From positions 2,545,501 through 2,609,500 of the forward strand of contig NC_090285.1 of the NCBI RefSeq assembly GCF_037392515.1: a DNA stretch of 64,000 nt, read 5' to 3'. Of this stretch, positions 35,411 to 50,400 are shown one piece after another. Position 1 is the first letter of the stretch. Every line of letters starts with the position of its first letter. The position numbers were made by a program, and so were the translations under genes. This stretch comes from Haliotis asinina (taxonomy: Eukaryota > Mollusca > Gastropoda > Lepetellida > Haliotidae). The notes beneath the pieces were generated by a model. That model made no database searches. It had not been told where the DNA came from and saw only the letters and a program-made list of their open reading frames with translations.

Positions 35411-38400
35411 ATGGTGCCGGTGAAAGTGATGTTATGGGTCCTGGCTTGTCTACATGTCACAGCAGTACGATCTTACGCCATGGACGACGTAGGATCTTTG
35501 CTAAATCATTTCTCTCACACCAAAATGGATTATCGCAAACAAGAAATTGACCCAGAGGTCAACATGAATATTGTGAGTAAAAACATATTTGCCCTGTACA
35601 ATTAACATCTGAATATTTGTTCAGATTGACATCACTATGTCGAGCCGTTCATTATTTATTGCCCCGGATGGGATGATGAGAATTTGTATTGAGGAGCGTG
35701 TACAGTGTGAATGACACCCACCCACCCCAAAACGTACGACCCCTTTCACCCCTCTCCCCCTCCCCTACTCGTAGTGGCGAGAATTTTGGATTTTGGCGAG
35801 AATTGATACTATGAGTATACTTGTGCTGTCAGTGATGTGTAAATGATTCAAAGAAGTATTTGTTATGGGCCCATTTCTTTTAATCACACAGAGCTATGAT
35901 TTTCATATTGTACTCAGATTTCCTTAGTACATGTCAACCAGATTTTGAACTTGTCCAACCTCACTAAAATTATAATTTTCACAAAACATTCAATGGATGG
36001 CATCATCCCTAAAGAGTGTCCCAAATGAAATCTTTAAAGGGGCACTGATACAGACCAATTTCCGTGGACTGGTGTAAACTTTTGTTATTGTTTTTCTCTC
36101 GTGAGTACCCGGATGGTATCCCAGAATTCATGACTGGTTCGTGACCTCTGCTGCGCAGTCCGTATACGCAATTGATAGTTTAATTATAGACAGATCAACT
36201 AAGGTGAAGTCATTTTAACTTCATTACGAATGTATTATGAAAACAAATGAAACGCTTTGAAGGTTAATCATCTGCCAGTGGTAGAAATGGTAACAAACTA
36301 TTATAAGGGAAAAATAACAAAGCCAGTGTACATCTCTATATTTTGTCTCATAATTCTAATTAGTTTATTGTCATATTTGTATGATTTTGAAAATTAATAA
36401 AAGAACACACGGTCTGCTTAGACTTATAGTAAATTTCTAACATGACAGCAACATTTACACATTGTATAGATTGCCAATGTGCATCCTATTTCACACACAT
36501 ACGCAATCTATTGTGTGTTTTCTGTCATATAGATTCTGCTGAATGCTACAACAAATAAATTAAAACAAAATGCAAATAATGAATGTAAAACAGACTAATT
36601 TTATAGCAACAATGTCAGGCTACTACCTTGTTCAGGGATGTATCCATCAATATTCACATAAAAGAACGATATTCCATTCATCTGCAGCTGGTAAATAATC
36701 CTGCTCTGTGTCGTGTGTCTTACAAAAGTCTTAATTTCAGAAAAGTAACACATCGTTTCACGTCTTTCAAATTGGTGAAAACTTAATAAACCTCTCATTG
36801 GTCACCCAAGATAGCACACCTGGCAACTAATTGTATGATGTCCACCATTCTAAGTAATTTAGTTCACCAACAATGAGCAATCAATCAACGCAAAGGTGGT
36901 TAATTCTTTGATGGGAGGATGTTGTTTTTACACTCGCATTTTACGACAAGGTGTAGTCAGTATAGATTAGTACATCTACACACACTTAATTAATCAATCA
37001 GTGTTATCGGTTAATCCTTTGGTAGATGCTTGTTTTTGTAACTCGGCTAATAAACTCTCTTGTATCACTTACATGCACATATTACATAACATACAATACA
37101 CTTGCCATTACAGACCTTAATTTATAATGTTGAGTATTTACTCCAGACAGGAGAAATGCCAAATGGGAACCTTTGTTGAGTAACCGAAGTGGTGTTACTA
37201 CTAATTATAGTTATAAATTCATTAATAGACCATCCAGAGAATGATGACAAATAACACATGTAGGTTTACACCATCAAACGCGAGTTACAGCAAGGAAGAT
37301 GTAATCTCTGTGTCGCATGCAGCCTGAAAACACTTATGGGCCGAAAGTGTTTTGAGGATACCAACGGAACTTGGTATAATTGTGCATTGTTACATAAGGA
37401 ATACATACAGGCATTTGCTGAGTACTTGGGTAAATAGGTGTAATGAGTTTTTTATGTAAGAAAATTTTCAGATTTCTCTACCAAAGGCAAAGTCATCGTT
37501 TTTAGTTTACGAATTCAAATAGATCAACTGTGTCTCTTTATTATCATAAATAATCAACCAGGGTAGCTACCATAGCTACCAAAATTTACGTGTGATATTT
37601 ACTATCACAGCTGAACCAACACTCAAAACTACCTAAATATAAAGCTTGCAATCTTTCGGACTGAAACAAATGGCTTGCTACGTGTCTGTAGACATCATAT
37701 TTTCACGTAACATGATTAAATATCGAGGTTTAAAAGACAGAAATAGGATCAAATTGGATCAGTCACTATACCATCCAAGCATCTGAAAAAAAACTACACT
37801 GCTGGGATATTTGAAATTTGTTACAATCAGACAAGGAGTACCATGGATATTTTTAAACAATGACATATGATGGGCATCAGGCCTCCTGACTGTGTAGGTG
37901 AAGAAATTCTGCTAATATGGACAGGCGCCCAGTCCCTTTGTCCGTCACGGTCGAGGGAGCGGGCGCTGACCAATTTGCAATTTGGTTTCGTAATTAGACC
38001 GTCGGCGAGAAACATTATTCGCTCCGCATCAGTGCCCCTTTAACATGATAATTATGAAATGGTAGTGTCGGAATTGACAAACATCAAACGATACAATACA
38101 TCACGATACTAAAGTTATAGTCAAGATGATATGTTGCCAAAGTATTGTGTATTCAAGCTGTGATATGATACAATACAATTCCTGATAGAAGGGCGCAAAC
38201 CAATATGTATCATGATACTGAACTCTTTAATTCTAACTTCAACTATAAAACAACTTAAGAAAGAAACAAAACCAATTTTAAAGTATTTCATCCAATTTCA
38301 CCAACATTTTTCAATGTTCATTCAGAAATGAGACAAGTTTATACGGGGACATTGTGCATGTTAATAACATGTGTCGCTCTTAGCTTAGAATCCTTGGTAG

Positions 38401-41400
38401 ATTCCTGCCCATATGCATAGATTGTCAGCTTTGCAAAGATCAAGAGATTTATTGCTAATGTTCATCAAAACTAGAATCAATTAAGCTAAGTAACTGAGTG
38501 TTACTCAATGGCTCACAGTGGCTCATACAAGCTGTTGACTTGATGGTACATACTTGACCATCAGTACATTGTGTCTCAAGTGCAAATGTTACTTTTACCT
38601 TTAAGAATTTGGAGATGTCATTCATACCTGTTGAACAAATTTGCCAGTGATATAAAATCCAAATGTAAAACACAGTCCACATGCCATCAAGTGATTCATT
38701 TGTGCTTTTCAATTCTGCATGATTTAAGATGTCTGTTGATAGATGCCTATGCTGTTTACCACTGGATTGTCTGGTCCAGACCTCATTATTTTACACCACT
38801 GCCATATAGCTGGAATATTGCTGAGTACGACAGTAAACCAAATTCACTGAGTAGCTACTGTCAGTTTGTTCTTGTGTTAGGGTTAATAATGTGCCATGGC
38901 AAAAGGTATAAGAAATCACCTATGAACCAGCAAAATAAACACTTGACAAGTCTAAAATATTCAATAATATGTAGTGACAAGATACAATAATTCATGATAG
39001 AGGTTTCTTATATAAGTACAATGCAGCTGATTCAAAGCTAAAGTAATGGGTCACAAATATAATATCAACTCACCTAAGTCTTGGTTTTCAGTGAAACAGT
39101 TGTACTAAATGTTACGCGGCAAGCTTTCTTGAATGTAGGTCAAACATTGATGAAGAGGCAGACGTATGTAGGTAGGCCGAAAGATGAACTCCAGTATAAC
39201 TCTGAGTGTAAGTCCCTGCGTGTGCCCTGTCACAGATTCTTGAACGTTCAAGCACTGTGCCACTACGTCGCCATTAACTTAGAAATTTCACATTCAGCTT
39301 TGTGTTTACCAACAGTGAAAACACACTCTCATATACAGAAGAGCACCTAAATTGAGGCTACTCTAAAGCGCTATCATAAAAGGCTTGCCTCTGAAATACT
39401 ATTACCATGGTACGAAATGTAACTCGTAAAAACAGTCACTCAAAACTCTAAACGTTGTGACCCAATAATAATTATCACTTAATCAATAATAATACAAATT
39501 ATAGAAAATACACCCTTGTAACACTTGTCACTAAAACAACATACTACAAATTCATAAAACTGTGAAGACATACTTAAAAACTAAAAATCAGAAAGGTTTG
39601 AGAAAAACACAACTACAGACATGTGAACAGAGGAAGCAGCTTTATAGAAATTAAAAACAACTATTCAGTTTAATTCATCAGTGAAAGGAGGGAAATTCTT
39701 AAACTACTGTACATCCTTCATAATGATCAGCTATGAAGGGGATGATTAATTACACTAGTGTCGGTTGGGAGAAACAACAGGGATGCGGAGTAGTTGTCGT
39801 GACATCTGTATTGTTTGTAGACGCAGTCTACACATACTACGATGTGCAATTATAACCTTTTTCTCTGCACATGGAGTAGATACCCTGTACTCTCAGTTGT
39901 ATACTAAAACATTCATTTCTTCAGCTTTGATGTAGTCAAAAGTTTAATTTGCAATATCACAGATTTTTAATATGTCTTATATGACACACCCCGTGACATG
40001 ATTATTTGAACAGGTGTTGCCTAATTGGGGAAAGATGAAAACCACACACCCTTGTGACATTACATAGAAATATATTTGTAATTGAACTTATTCACATTTC
40101 AGCTGAGCATATTATGACAAAGATTCACACTAAACTGCTGAGAGTTTGAATAACACGAGGATGAACTTTATGTGTAGTCTCAAACACAGGTTTTTCTAAG
40201 GCAGCTATTGGACCATTCTCTATATGACAGGAGAAACATCTGTGGGAAGAGAATGCTATAGGACATTAGGCAGATAATTTACATGTGCCTTTTTGAAAAT
40301 AAGTTGTGTCCATATCTTTGGTGTTTCAATTAAGCGTAATCCATCACAACAATTATGTCATCTGAATTCACTGTTTAATAAATTAGTAAACATCATGTAA
40401 AAACAAAACAAGATTTCCTAAACACCATAATGACTGTTCAGCTTCATTTGTCCTGGGCCCATAGCTAAATGGCATTTCCTGTTAAGCTCACTGACATTCA
40501 AAATGGCCACACCCATGTTCAGCTTTGAGAGTGAGCACTATGTTGAACCCTGAAATGCTAGCAACATTCATGATTGTTGTGAATAGTCTGTCTCACAGTT
40601 CCATCGTGCTAAGTGTCCGACACACGAATCACTTCACCCTTTTGTCTTTGATACTGAGCCATGATGCAGCTGAAGTACTGTTGTAAGTGGCAATTTAAAC
40701 TCAACTGGACTCAGGTGATGGAGAAATCAGTAAGAAAATCTATTGATGGAAGATACAAGTAGAAGTAGCATGCACCATCATAGTGCTGAACTTTTACTGT
40801 AGCGTCTGCAGGGTGGAAATAATTTTGTAATTGGTCGTCTAGCCCAGTGCACGGGCACATGTAAAATGACTGGTCCTAATCATTTTTCCACTGTACCATC
40901 CGAATGTCTTGTTGATTGTTTAAATAAACAACATAATAAACAATTCAGCTGGACACTGTTAATTTGCTAGCCCAACAGAAGAAAACACTGAACCGGGATG
41001 TCTGGCAATGGGTTATTTCCATCCCTGGTCTGCCTTGGGAGACTAATGCTGATAGTTTGCTCCCATGACGTAGTCATGAGAAAAGACATTGAAGATGGTA
41101 CTTTTCCTTCCCCTGCCTGGTTCAGTGGAATCTGTTATATGTATGACTTAAAGTGACAGAAATTAATGCTGCACATAACTCTATTCAGCACTTGACATAA
41201 TCTTTGCAAACACATTGGCATGATTGAAATTCATATGTTATGTTTTATTGTTTCACTGCCTATATTTGTTGTGATCTTGTAGAGCCAGCTGATCACGAGC
41301 AAAGGCTACCCATGTGAGGAGTACACAGTACAGACGGAGGACGGCTACCTGCTAGGGGTGCAGCGTATACCATATGGGGTGCAGAACAAGGATTCACAAC

Positions 41401-44400
41401 GTCCTGTGGTCTTCCTGCAGCATGGGTTACTCTGTTCCGCCACCAATTTCGCTGCCAATCTGGCCAATGAAAGTTTAGGTACACATATGTTCTCTTTGTT
41501 GCATGTGAGTGAGTGAGTGTGCTTGGTTTTACACTGCTTTTAGCAATATTCCAGGAATATCACGGCGGGGGACACCAGAAATTGGCTTCACACTTTGTTC
41601 CCATATTGGAAATTGAACCTGAAATCCCTTGAAGTTCCCTTCTAATTGAAGCAGACATACCATGCACTCGCCCACCAGAAGCCTGCCTTTCCCGCCAGTA
41701 TGGTCACATGCCCAGCCATGCTTGTCACTCTCTCTTTCATTGCCCGGCAAGGATGGTTGGAGGCATTTTGGGCCCCAAAAGTGGTGATAAGTTTTTGCTT
41801 ATATTTCAGTCGTTTAAATTAAATTGTGTTGTATTTGGTTTTTGGAGTGTAATTATCATGATGTACAATTATTGTTGAAATATTAAAGTTTCATGCGTTT
41901 CGGACATGTTTTCTTCAAATTGCACTTGGTCTCATTTGATGAAATTGTGCTCCCAATGTAAGTTACGGCTGTCGGTGGTTGATCTGTGTGGATTATGTCC
42001 TGCATGCAAACCTATCTATTCTTCCACTGTTCTCTCTGAACTTTGTAAGAATTTATCTGATTCAGAATTGCATGATATGTATATACTGCCAAGGACAAGC
42101 TGGCCAAGGACAAACAACGTAGGCTTTCTCAAGTCATATCTAAGAAATCGGTTGATTCTGTGTCTAGTAAACATATGTTGATCACGGCTGACATTCGTGA
42201 TTTTAGTGATCAGCCACACGTACCCTGGGGGCATGGTCGAGATACTGTTTGAGACTTTGTCAAGATCACAGAAGAAGACATCATCAGAATAAGGATCATC
42301 TCAACTTAAGAAGCTGATGTCGTCGTCTTCAACAAAGACTAAGTCTTCAACTACTAGATCAGCACTGAAACTATTCTTAATGTCTTCTTCAAAGTCCTTC
42401 AGCAATGATATCTTCCCTCCCAACAAACATCACATCTACATCAAATCTCCGCTACTTCTTCCTGAGGTAGAGATCCCCAGCACTCTTGATTAACATTCAG
42501 TGTCTGCTAGACCTTCAACTACATCAACAACAACACTACAACCTTCAGAAAGTCTACGTCTATGCAGACATCACATCTACAATGTCTATATTCAACATGT
42601 CAGATGCTTCTGTGAATGTATCCCGCTACAGCTGCAATGATTCACCGACTGCATCCCCCAATCGTCACAGACGTTGTCATCGTTTGTCATTTTCATCACA
42701 TGTGGACTTCACATGCAGATCTGCGTGGAAGCTCTCATGGAATGACGACCACTCCAGGGGTGCATGCAGACATGAACATCACTCTAATGTTTGACATTCA
42801 GCGAACCCTTCGGACCACTCACGAATGCGTTCGTGGAAAAATAGGGAAGACGCATCAGAAAGGGATATACGTCACTGGCCTGCATCAAAGGAAAAAGGGG
42901 TCGTCTGAGACTTAGAGATTACGACTGAGTTAGACCTTGCTTCACCATTAAAGTTCAACGACGCCCTCACCTGCAAGATGATTAATGACGACTTCGACAT
43001 CTTGACCTTTCCTCCAATCACACCGGTACCGAACAAGTTATCTACGGCCTTCCATACTGCAACGAAGGATCAACATTAGCACATCCTGTCCTTCAGTGCT
43101 TGGAGATTTACTCGAAAATTGATGCAGTGAGTGCACTAAAGCACCTTCAGCACTTCAGCAGGAAGTGTTACCCACATGCATCATCTGGATAGTATGGCTT
43201 GAGATTCGAGTCATCACCGTTCAACACGCGTCTACATCCTTCACAGGAGAAAGCACATATGCATGCGCAAACACATTCAGGGAATGTGAATTATTCCACT
43301 GGACTGATGCATGTGGAAGGAGCATTCCAATGTTACCCATTTAACGTCAGAAGATTCCAGATAAGAGGATAAGATGATCTTATCTACTCTACTCACTTCA
43401 AAGAAGGATCAACAATTCATCTCCAAGTATCTTGCACTGACATCAGGTTTTTGTACACAAGATGGAAGGTATTCAACAAGATTATTTGTTTCATTGAGCC
43501 TGGTTACTACAGTTAACCTGGACCAAGGTGAGGAAATAGCTTCACAACATCTGTAAAAGATGACAACAGTGTTATCTTCAGTTTAAGAACACCGACACAT
43601 CTACCAGCAAGACAGACCACCTACATTAGTATTACGCAGCGAGGGTTTCACGTGGTTCTACTCAGCCTGCTATACACATGCTCACACGTGTATCTCCGGG
43701 ACAAGTCTAACAGCAAATGCCAGCAAGGGAATCACCGACTGCACAAGATTTCACAAGGATCATTTGGCTGCAACACCATTAGCGTCACATCTGGGATGTG
43801 ATTGGTCCTCGAGAAACAACGCCCTGCACAGATTGGGGCTGTTGTTCTCCTGTCAGGAAGTCGTCTACAGGTATGAACACTTCCAACATTAGACAGACTT
43901 CATTTACAAGCCAGACAGCAGTCTACAGCATCAGTTGATTGTCTTCACAAGGCAAAGAGGTCTTCTAACAGCAGATTCAACATTGTTTATCTGGAGGCTT
44001 GCAGCAACAGATGACAGTTTGTACCACGACAGCCAGCCAGCTATAAACAGACTTCACATGGAGGACAGCACGATCACTACTTACAATGTTGGTGATCTGA
44101 GGACGAAGTATGAACGTATCTTCACAGCATATCGTTGGGATTCCGGTACCAACATCTTCATTACAGATGAACTGTGTACCTGTGTACCTCAACGACTGTC
44201 TTCATGAATGTTCATCTGATTGAAACATTCCTGCAGCAACAAGCATGGCATACACAGAACAGTATTGTATTGCTGGACATACTTATATTGCAGTCAAGAA
44301 AATCCAGCATGGCCTGACCCACTGCTGTTTCCATCAGATTCTGTAAGCGTAGTAAGCATGAGTCAGGATAAGGAAAAATATGTAATTTCCTGAATAAAAT

Positions 44401-47400
44401 TGATATTTTATACTTATCCTGACTCATGGAGTGAAGTCCTCCCAGCCTTTCCTCTCAGGTACGCTGAATTCACAGTAATTCTCGTGTTGGGCCTTTGAGA
44501 TTTCGGAGAGAGTAACAAACATGGTTGTTCGTGTGACCGTATTGGCAGGAAAAGGAGGTTTCCAGTGGGTGAGTGTATTGTATGTTCGCTTCAATTAGAT
44601 GGGAACTTCAAGGGATTTCAGGTGTTGCACTATCTTCGCATAGAGGGAGGAGATAAGTATAATAAGCATAAGTCAGGATAAGTATAAAATATCAATTTTG
44701 TTCAGAAAATTCTCATTTGAGCCAGGCTTGCTGACTTGGTTGACACATGTCATCAATTCCCAGTTGCGCAGATCGATATTCATGCTGTTGATCACTGGAT
44801 TGTCTGGTCCAAACATGATTATTAACAGACTGCCACTTTATAGCTGGAACATTGCCGAGTTGGTCCTAGAAACCTACTCATTGACTGTTACAGAGAATCA
44901 TGAATAGTAGAAATATAGGTTGCCTCTTCAGAAAAGGTATTTCTGTATGCTAAGGCGTTCTTCAGGAACAGCTCTCCATCATTATATGTGGATGTAGGAG
45001 ACAGAGGTCATTCTTACGTCTCAGTTCATGGATTATCTTTCTCACGGAAACATTCTGCGTGCCCACACCAACTTTTGAAACTGAATTACCGGGAATGGAG
45101 GATGTATTGTCTTTATATTTACCCCCACAGTCAACTCGCCTTTTCACATGGACTTTGTACTTGGTTTTAAAAATAAGCAAGTCATAAATCTCTGACTAAA
45201 CACACAACATAATGTGTCCAATGACTTGTCAGATTTTGTCTGTATCAAATGTAATTTAGGCCTCAGTATCTCACTTTGACTTATAAGCGATGATTCTTCC
45301 CTGGTTTTTCTTTGACTTTCAAGCTTTGTACCACCCAAGATTTAGTTTGTTCAAAATTATTAGATTTTATTGTGTTATTGGTTTGTAGCCAGTGGTTAGA
45401 TGTTTAAGGAATTTGTATAACACTTCTTTCATAGTTGACATCAGAAACAGTTCATTCATGAGAGAGAGATCCTCATTTGAGATTACATATGTATTCCCCA
45501 GCATTTATACTGGCTGATGCTGGCTTTGACGTCTGGCTCGGCAACAACCGCGGCAATACCTACTCTCTCCGACATGTCTCCCTCAAACCAGATCAAGATG
45601 CATTCTGGTCTTTCAGGTATGTAGAGACAATGACACCTGCAATCTTGCTGAACACAGTACAAATTGAGTACAGGAGACAAATATATATGCTTAAAGAGAA
45701 GCATCAATACAGTCCACATTTCACAAAACATCACTACCTAGTACAGTCTCAGTGCTGAGACAATCCACATCTCTCATGTGCGAGTGAGTGATTTTGGTTT
45801 TACACCGATTTTAGCAATATTCCAGCAATATCATGGAACTTCAAACATCGTACCCATGTGGGGAATTGATCCCTGGCCTTCAGCATGACGAGCAAACACT
45901 TTCACGGGAAGGCTACCCCACAACCCATATCTTACATGAGATAACATGGCTTATACTGATGTAGTACTGTGTTCACTTGGTGAGACGTAGTTATGGTGTC
46001 TGTAGCTTTAAGGTCACATAGGACATTCTGTCCTAGTTTCATTTGTAACGTACAAACATCATCCTGTGTCCTGTAGAGACCAGGAATAAGACGTGGAATA
46101 GGGGTGGACATGTTATCGTGGGCTGAACACTCTCCTCCTGCAAGTTTCCTCATCTAATTTCCTGTCTGGTTTTCCTTATTTGTTTGTGGGCATGACTCGA
46201 CACACATGAGGAAGTGAAGCATGCAGAGGAAGTGACTACACTTATCTGTTCATCTACTTCACCATGTACTATGTGTGAGTTGTATTAAAGCATGTTTCCT
46301 AATCTACTTGTACTTGTATGATTCAGCTGGGACGAATTTGCCAAGTATGACTTCCCAGCTCAGTTGAACTTCGCCCTAAAGCAGTCTGGCCAGTCAGACC
46401 TCTACTATGTAGGTCATTCCCAGGGAACCTTGCAAGCCTTTGCTTCCCTGTCTCAATATCCAGAAATGAATAAAAAGGTATGAAATAAGGGAAATATCTC
46501 CATAACCCAAATGTACATTGGAGGAGGGGTCATCAATTCCGTACACGTCCTGGGGGTGGGGTAGTTGTCATTGAATTGTAAGTAGGCTGACTTGCTTTGT
46601 ACTTCTATTTCAGAGGGGTGCTTTCACATTGTTTACTTCTCAAGGTTCTAACCTAGAATAGGTCCCTAGCAGCTGTTAATGGTCTTGATGCGGGCCTAGA
46701 ATAGGTCCCAAGCAACTGTTAAGGGTTGAGATTCTAGTCTAGAACAGTTACCTAGGGACTGTCAAGGGTTGAGATTCTAGCCTAAAATAGTTCCATAGGG
46801 ACTGCCAAGGGTTCAGATTCGAGGCTAGAATAGGCCCCTAGCGACTGTCAGACTTGCCGACTATTGTGTTGACATGATTATGTGCCATCATACACTATCA
46901 CATTGAATCATTGCACAAAATATCAAGCACTGGATTGTCTGGTCCAGATTGGTTTCACAGACTACCATGATACAGCTGAAACACTGATTGTTTTGTTGTT
47001 TTTCCCCTGCAACTACCCAGATGATATCCCAGAATTCTTAATTGGTATGCATCCCTGGTAGTCGTAGTGATTTCACAAAATAATGAACTCTTTAAGTGAT
47101 GAGGAGAAATTCCTGGTTTCACACATTCCCTCCACCATATACAGATGTTTCAAACTGCAGTAGTAGGACATTAGTGTCAAGTAAAGAGTTTACATTGTAT
47201 ATATAGAGGATTCTGTAATCTTAGAATCGGTTGATGATTTCACTGGCAGTGGTATCATCCATGTTACCATATTTCATGTGATGATCTTGACTCAACTTTA
47301 TGGTCCTAACAGTTGCATCTCTTGTTTGAATAAACTTCTGATGTGGAACATTCATGACTTAGTTTCAAATGGAAACACAATGAAATGCAGTGTTCATCAC

Positions 47401-50400
47401 AAGGGTCTTTGTGTTCATTTATGTATCATTTGCATTTTTCCAGGTGAAGAAATTCTTTGCAATGGGTCCTGTTATCACGACGGGTGAGGTCCTCAGTCCG
47501 ATCAAGTACCTGGCTGATGTCTCTGACGTAGTGAGTCAACTGTCAGTATGGCCGCAGTCAGAGGTCACACCTGCTGGATAAATATACACATGGCTGTTTT
47601 TGAAGCAACACTGTACTAAGATGAATCATTACTCACAATTATAGGATGGAGCGGATTAGATTACTTGTAGCCTGTCATCTTACAGACAGAATATTGCTGA
47701 GTGCACTACCCAACAACAAACACACATGCCATTCAAATGTGACATGAATGGTTTATACACACATTTAACCATAGTTCTAAACTAGTCTTAGCTGATGGAA
47801 AATTCCTGATTACTTACCCCTCTACCAACAGTTACCTCCTTCACATATTTACAAATATTACAGTGTTCACCATACTACAAGTGTAAGCCTGTTTGCCAAA
47901 GTTATCTATCTCTCAATGTTAACCCAACAGTGTTAACCCATCTACCACTGTTAACGTAACAGTGTGTTACCTCTATTATGGTAAACAAACTGTTACCTGT
48001 TCCCTTTTCTGTGCTTTTGTGTTTTTGCAGTAGGATCTAAAGAGGCTAATATTCATAGCCTTGACTGGACATGTCACTGACCTGTGACCTTTGACCTCTG
48101 TGTTTGTTTCAGTTTATATACGAGTTGTTCAAGCACAGGGACTTCCTGCCCCACAATGAGATCCTGCAGCTGTTAGCCGACACAGTGTGTGTGGACAAGT
48201 ACACCCGCTTTCTGTGCTCCAACGTCCTCTTCCTCATTGCTGGATACGATGTGTCTAATCTCAACAAGGTCAAGATCTATCCACAATCTCACTCTCTATC
48301 TCCCTTTATGTAGAGCATGCATCAGGTCCCTCTCCCTCTCTTTACAACATTCCATCCCATCAATCTCCCTCTCTGTACATCATCCATCAGGTCAATCTCC
48401 CTCTCTATAGAACATCCATCAGGTCATTCTCCCTCAATGTTGAACATCCATCAGGTCATTCTCCATCTATGTTGAACATCCATCAGGTCATTCTCCCTCT
48501 ATGTTGAACATCCATCAGGTCATTCTCCCTCAATGTTGAACATCCATCAGGTCATTCTCCATCTATTTTGAACATCCATCAGGTCAGTTTCCCTCTATGT
48601 TGAACATCCATAAGGTTAGTCTCTCTCAGAAGAACATCCATCAGGTCATTCTCCATCTATGTGCAGAACATCCATAAGTTAAGTCTCTCTCAGAAGAACA
48701 TCCATCAGGTCATTCTCCCTCTATGTTGAACATCCATCAGGTCATTCTCCCTCTATGTTGAACATCCATCAGGTCATTCTCCCTCTATGTTGAACATCCA
48801 TCAGGTCATTCTCCCTCTATGTTGAACATCCATCAGGTCATTCTCCCTCTATGTTGAACATTCATCAGGTCATTCTCCCTCTATGTTGAACATCCATCAG
48901 GTCATTCTCCCTCAATGTTGAACATCCATCAGGTCATTCTCCATCTATGTGCAGAACATCCATAAGGTTAGTCTCTCTCAGAAGAACATCCATCAGGTCA
49001 TTCTCCCTCTATGTTGAACATCCATCAGGTCATTCTCCCTCTATGTTGAACATCCATCAGGTCATTCTCCCTCTATGTTGAACATCCATCAGGTCATTCT
49101 CCCTCAATGTTGAACATCCATCAGGTCATTCTCCCTCTATGTTGAACATCCATCAGGTCATTCTCCCTCTATGTTGAACATTCATCAGGTCATTCTCCCT
49201 CTATGTTGAACATCCATCAGGTCATTCTCCCTCAATGTTGAACATCCATCAGGTCATTCTCCATCTATGTTGAACATCCATCAGGTCATTCTCCCTCTAT
49301 GTTGAACATTCATCAGGTCATTCTCCATCTATGTTGAACATCCATCAGGTCATTCTCCCTCTATGTTGAACATTCATCAGGTCATTCTCCCTCTATGTTG
49401 AACATCCATCAGGTCATTCTCCCTCTATGTTGAACATCCATCAGGTCATTCTCCCTCTATGTTGAACATCCATAAGGTTAGTCTCTCTCAGAAGAACATC
49501 CATCAGGTCATTCTCCCTCTATGTTGAACATCCATAAGGTTAGTCTCTCTCAGAAGAACATCCATCAGGTCATTCTCCCTCTATGTTGAACATCCATCAG
49601 GTCATTCTCCATCTATGTGCAGAACATCCATAAGGTTAGTCTCTCTCAGAAGAACATCCATCAGGTCAGTTTCCCTCTATGCTGAACATCCATCAGGTCA
49701 TTCTCCCTCTATGTTGAGCATTCATCAGGTCATTCTCCATCTATGTTGAACATCCATCAGGTCATTCTCTCTCTATGTTGAACATCCATAAGGTTAGTCT
49801 CTCTCAGAAGAACATCCATCAGGTCATTCTCCCTCTATGTTGAACATCCATCAGGTCATTCTCCCTCTATGTTGAACATCCATCAGGTCATTCTCCCTCT
49901 ATGTTGAACATCCATCAGGTCATTCTCCCTCTATGTTGAACATCCATCAGGTCAGTTTCCCTCTATGTTGAACATCCATCAGGTCATTCTCCCTCTATGT
50001 TGAGCATTCATCAGGTCATTCTCCATCTATGTTGAACATCCATCAGGTCATTCTCCCTCTATGTTGAACATCCATCAGGTTAGTCTCTCTCAGAAGAACA
50101 TCCATCAGGTCATTCTCCCTCTATGTTGAACATCCATCAGGTCATTCTCCCTCTATGTTGAACATCCATCAGGTCATTCTCCCTTTATGTTGAACATCCA
50201 TCAGGTCATTCTCCCTCTATGTTGAACATCCATCAGGTCATTCTCCCTCTATGTTGAACATCCATCAGGTCATTCTCCCTCTCTGTTGAGCATCCATCAG
50301 GTCATTCTCCCTCTGTGCAGAACATCCATCAGGTCATTCTCCCTCTATGTTGAACATCCATCAGGTCATTCTCCCTCTATGTTGAGCATTCATCAGGTCA

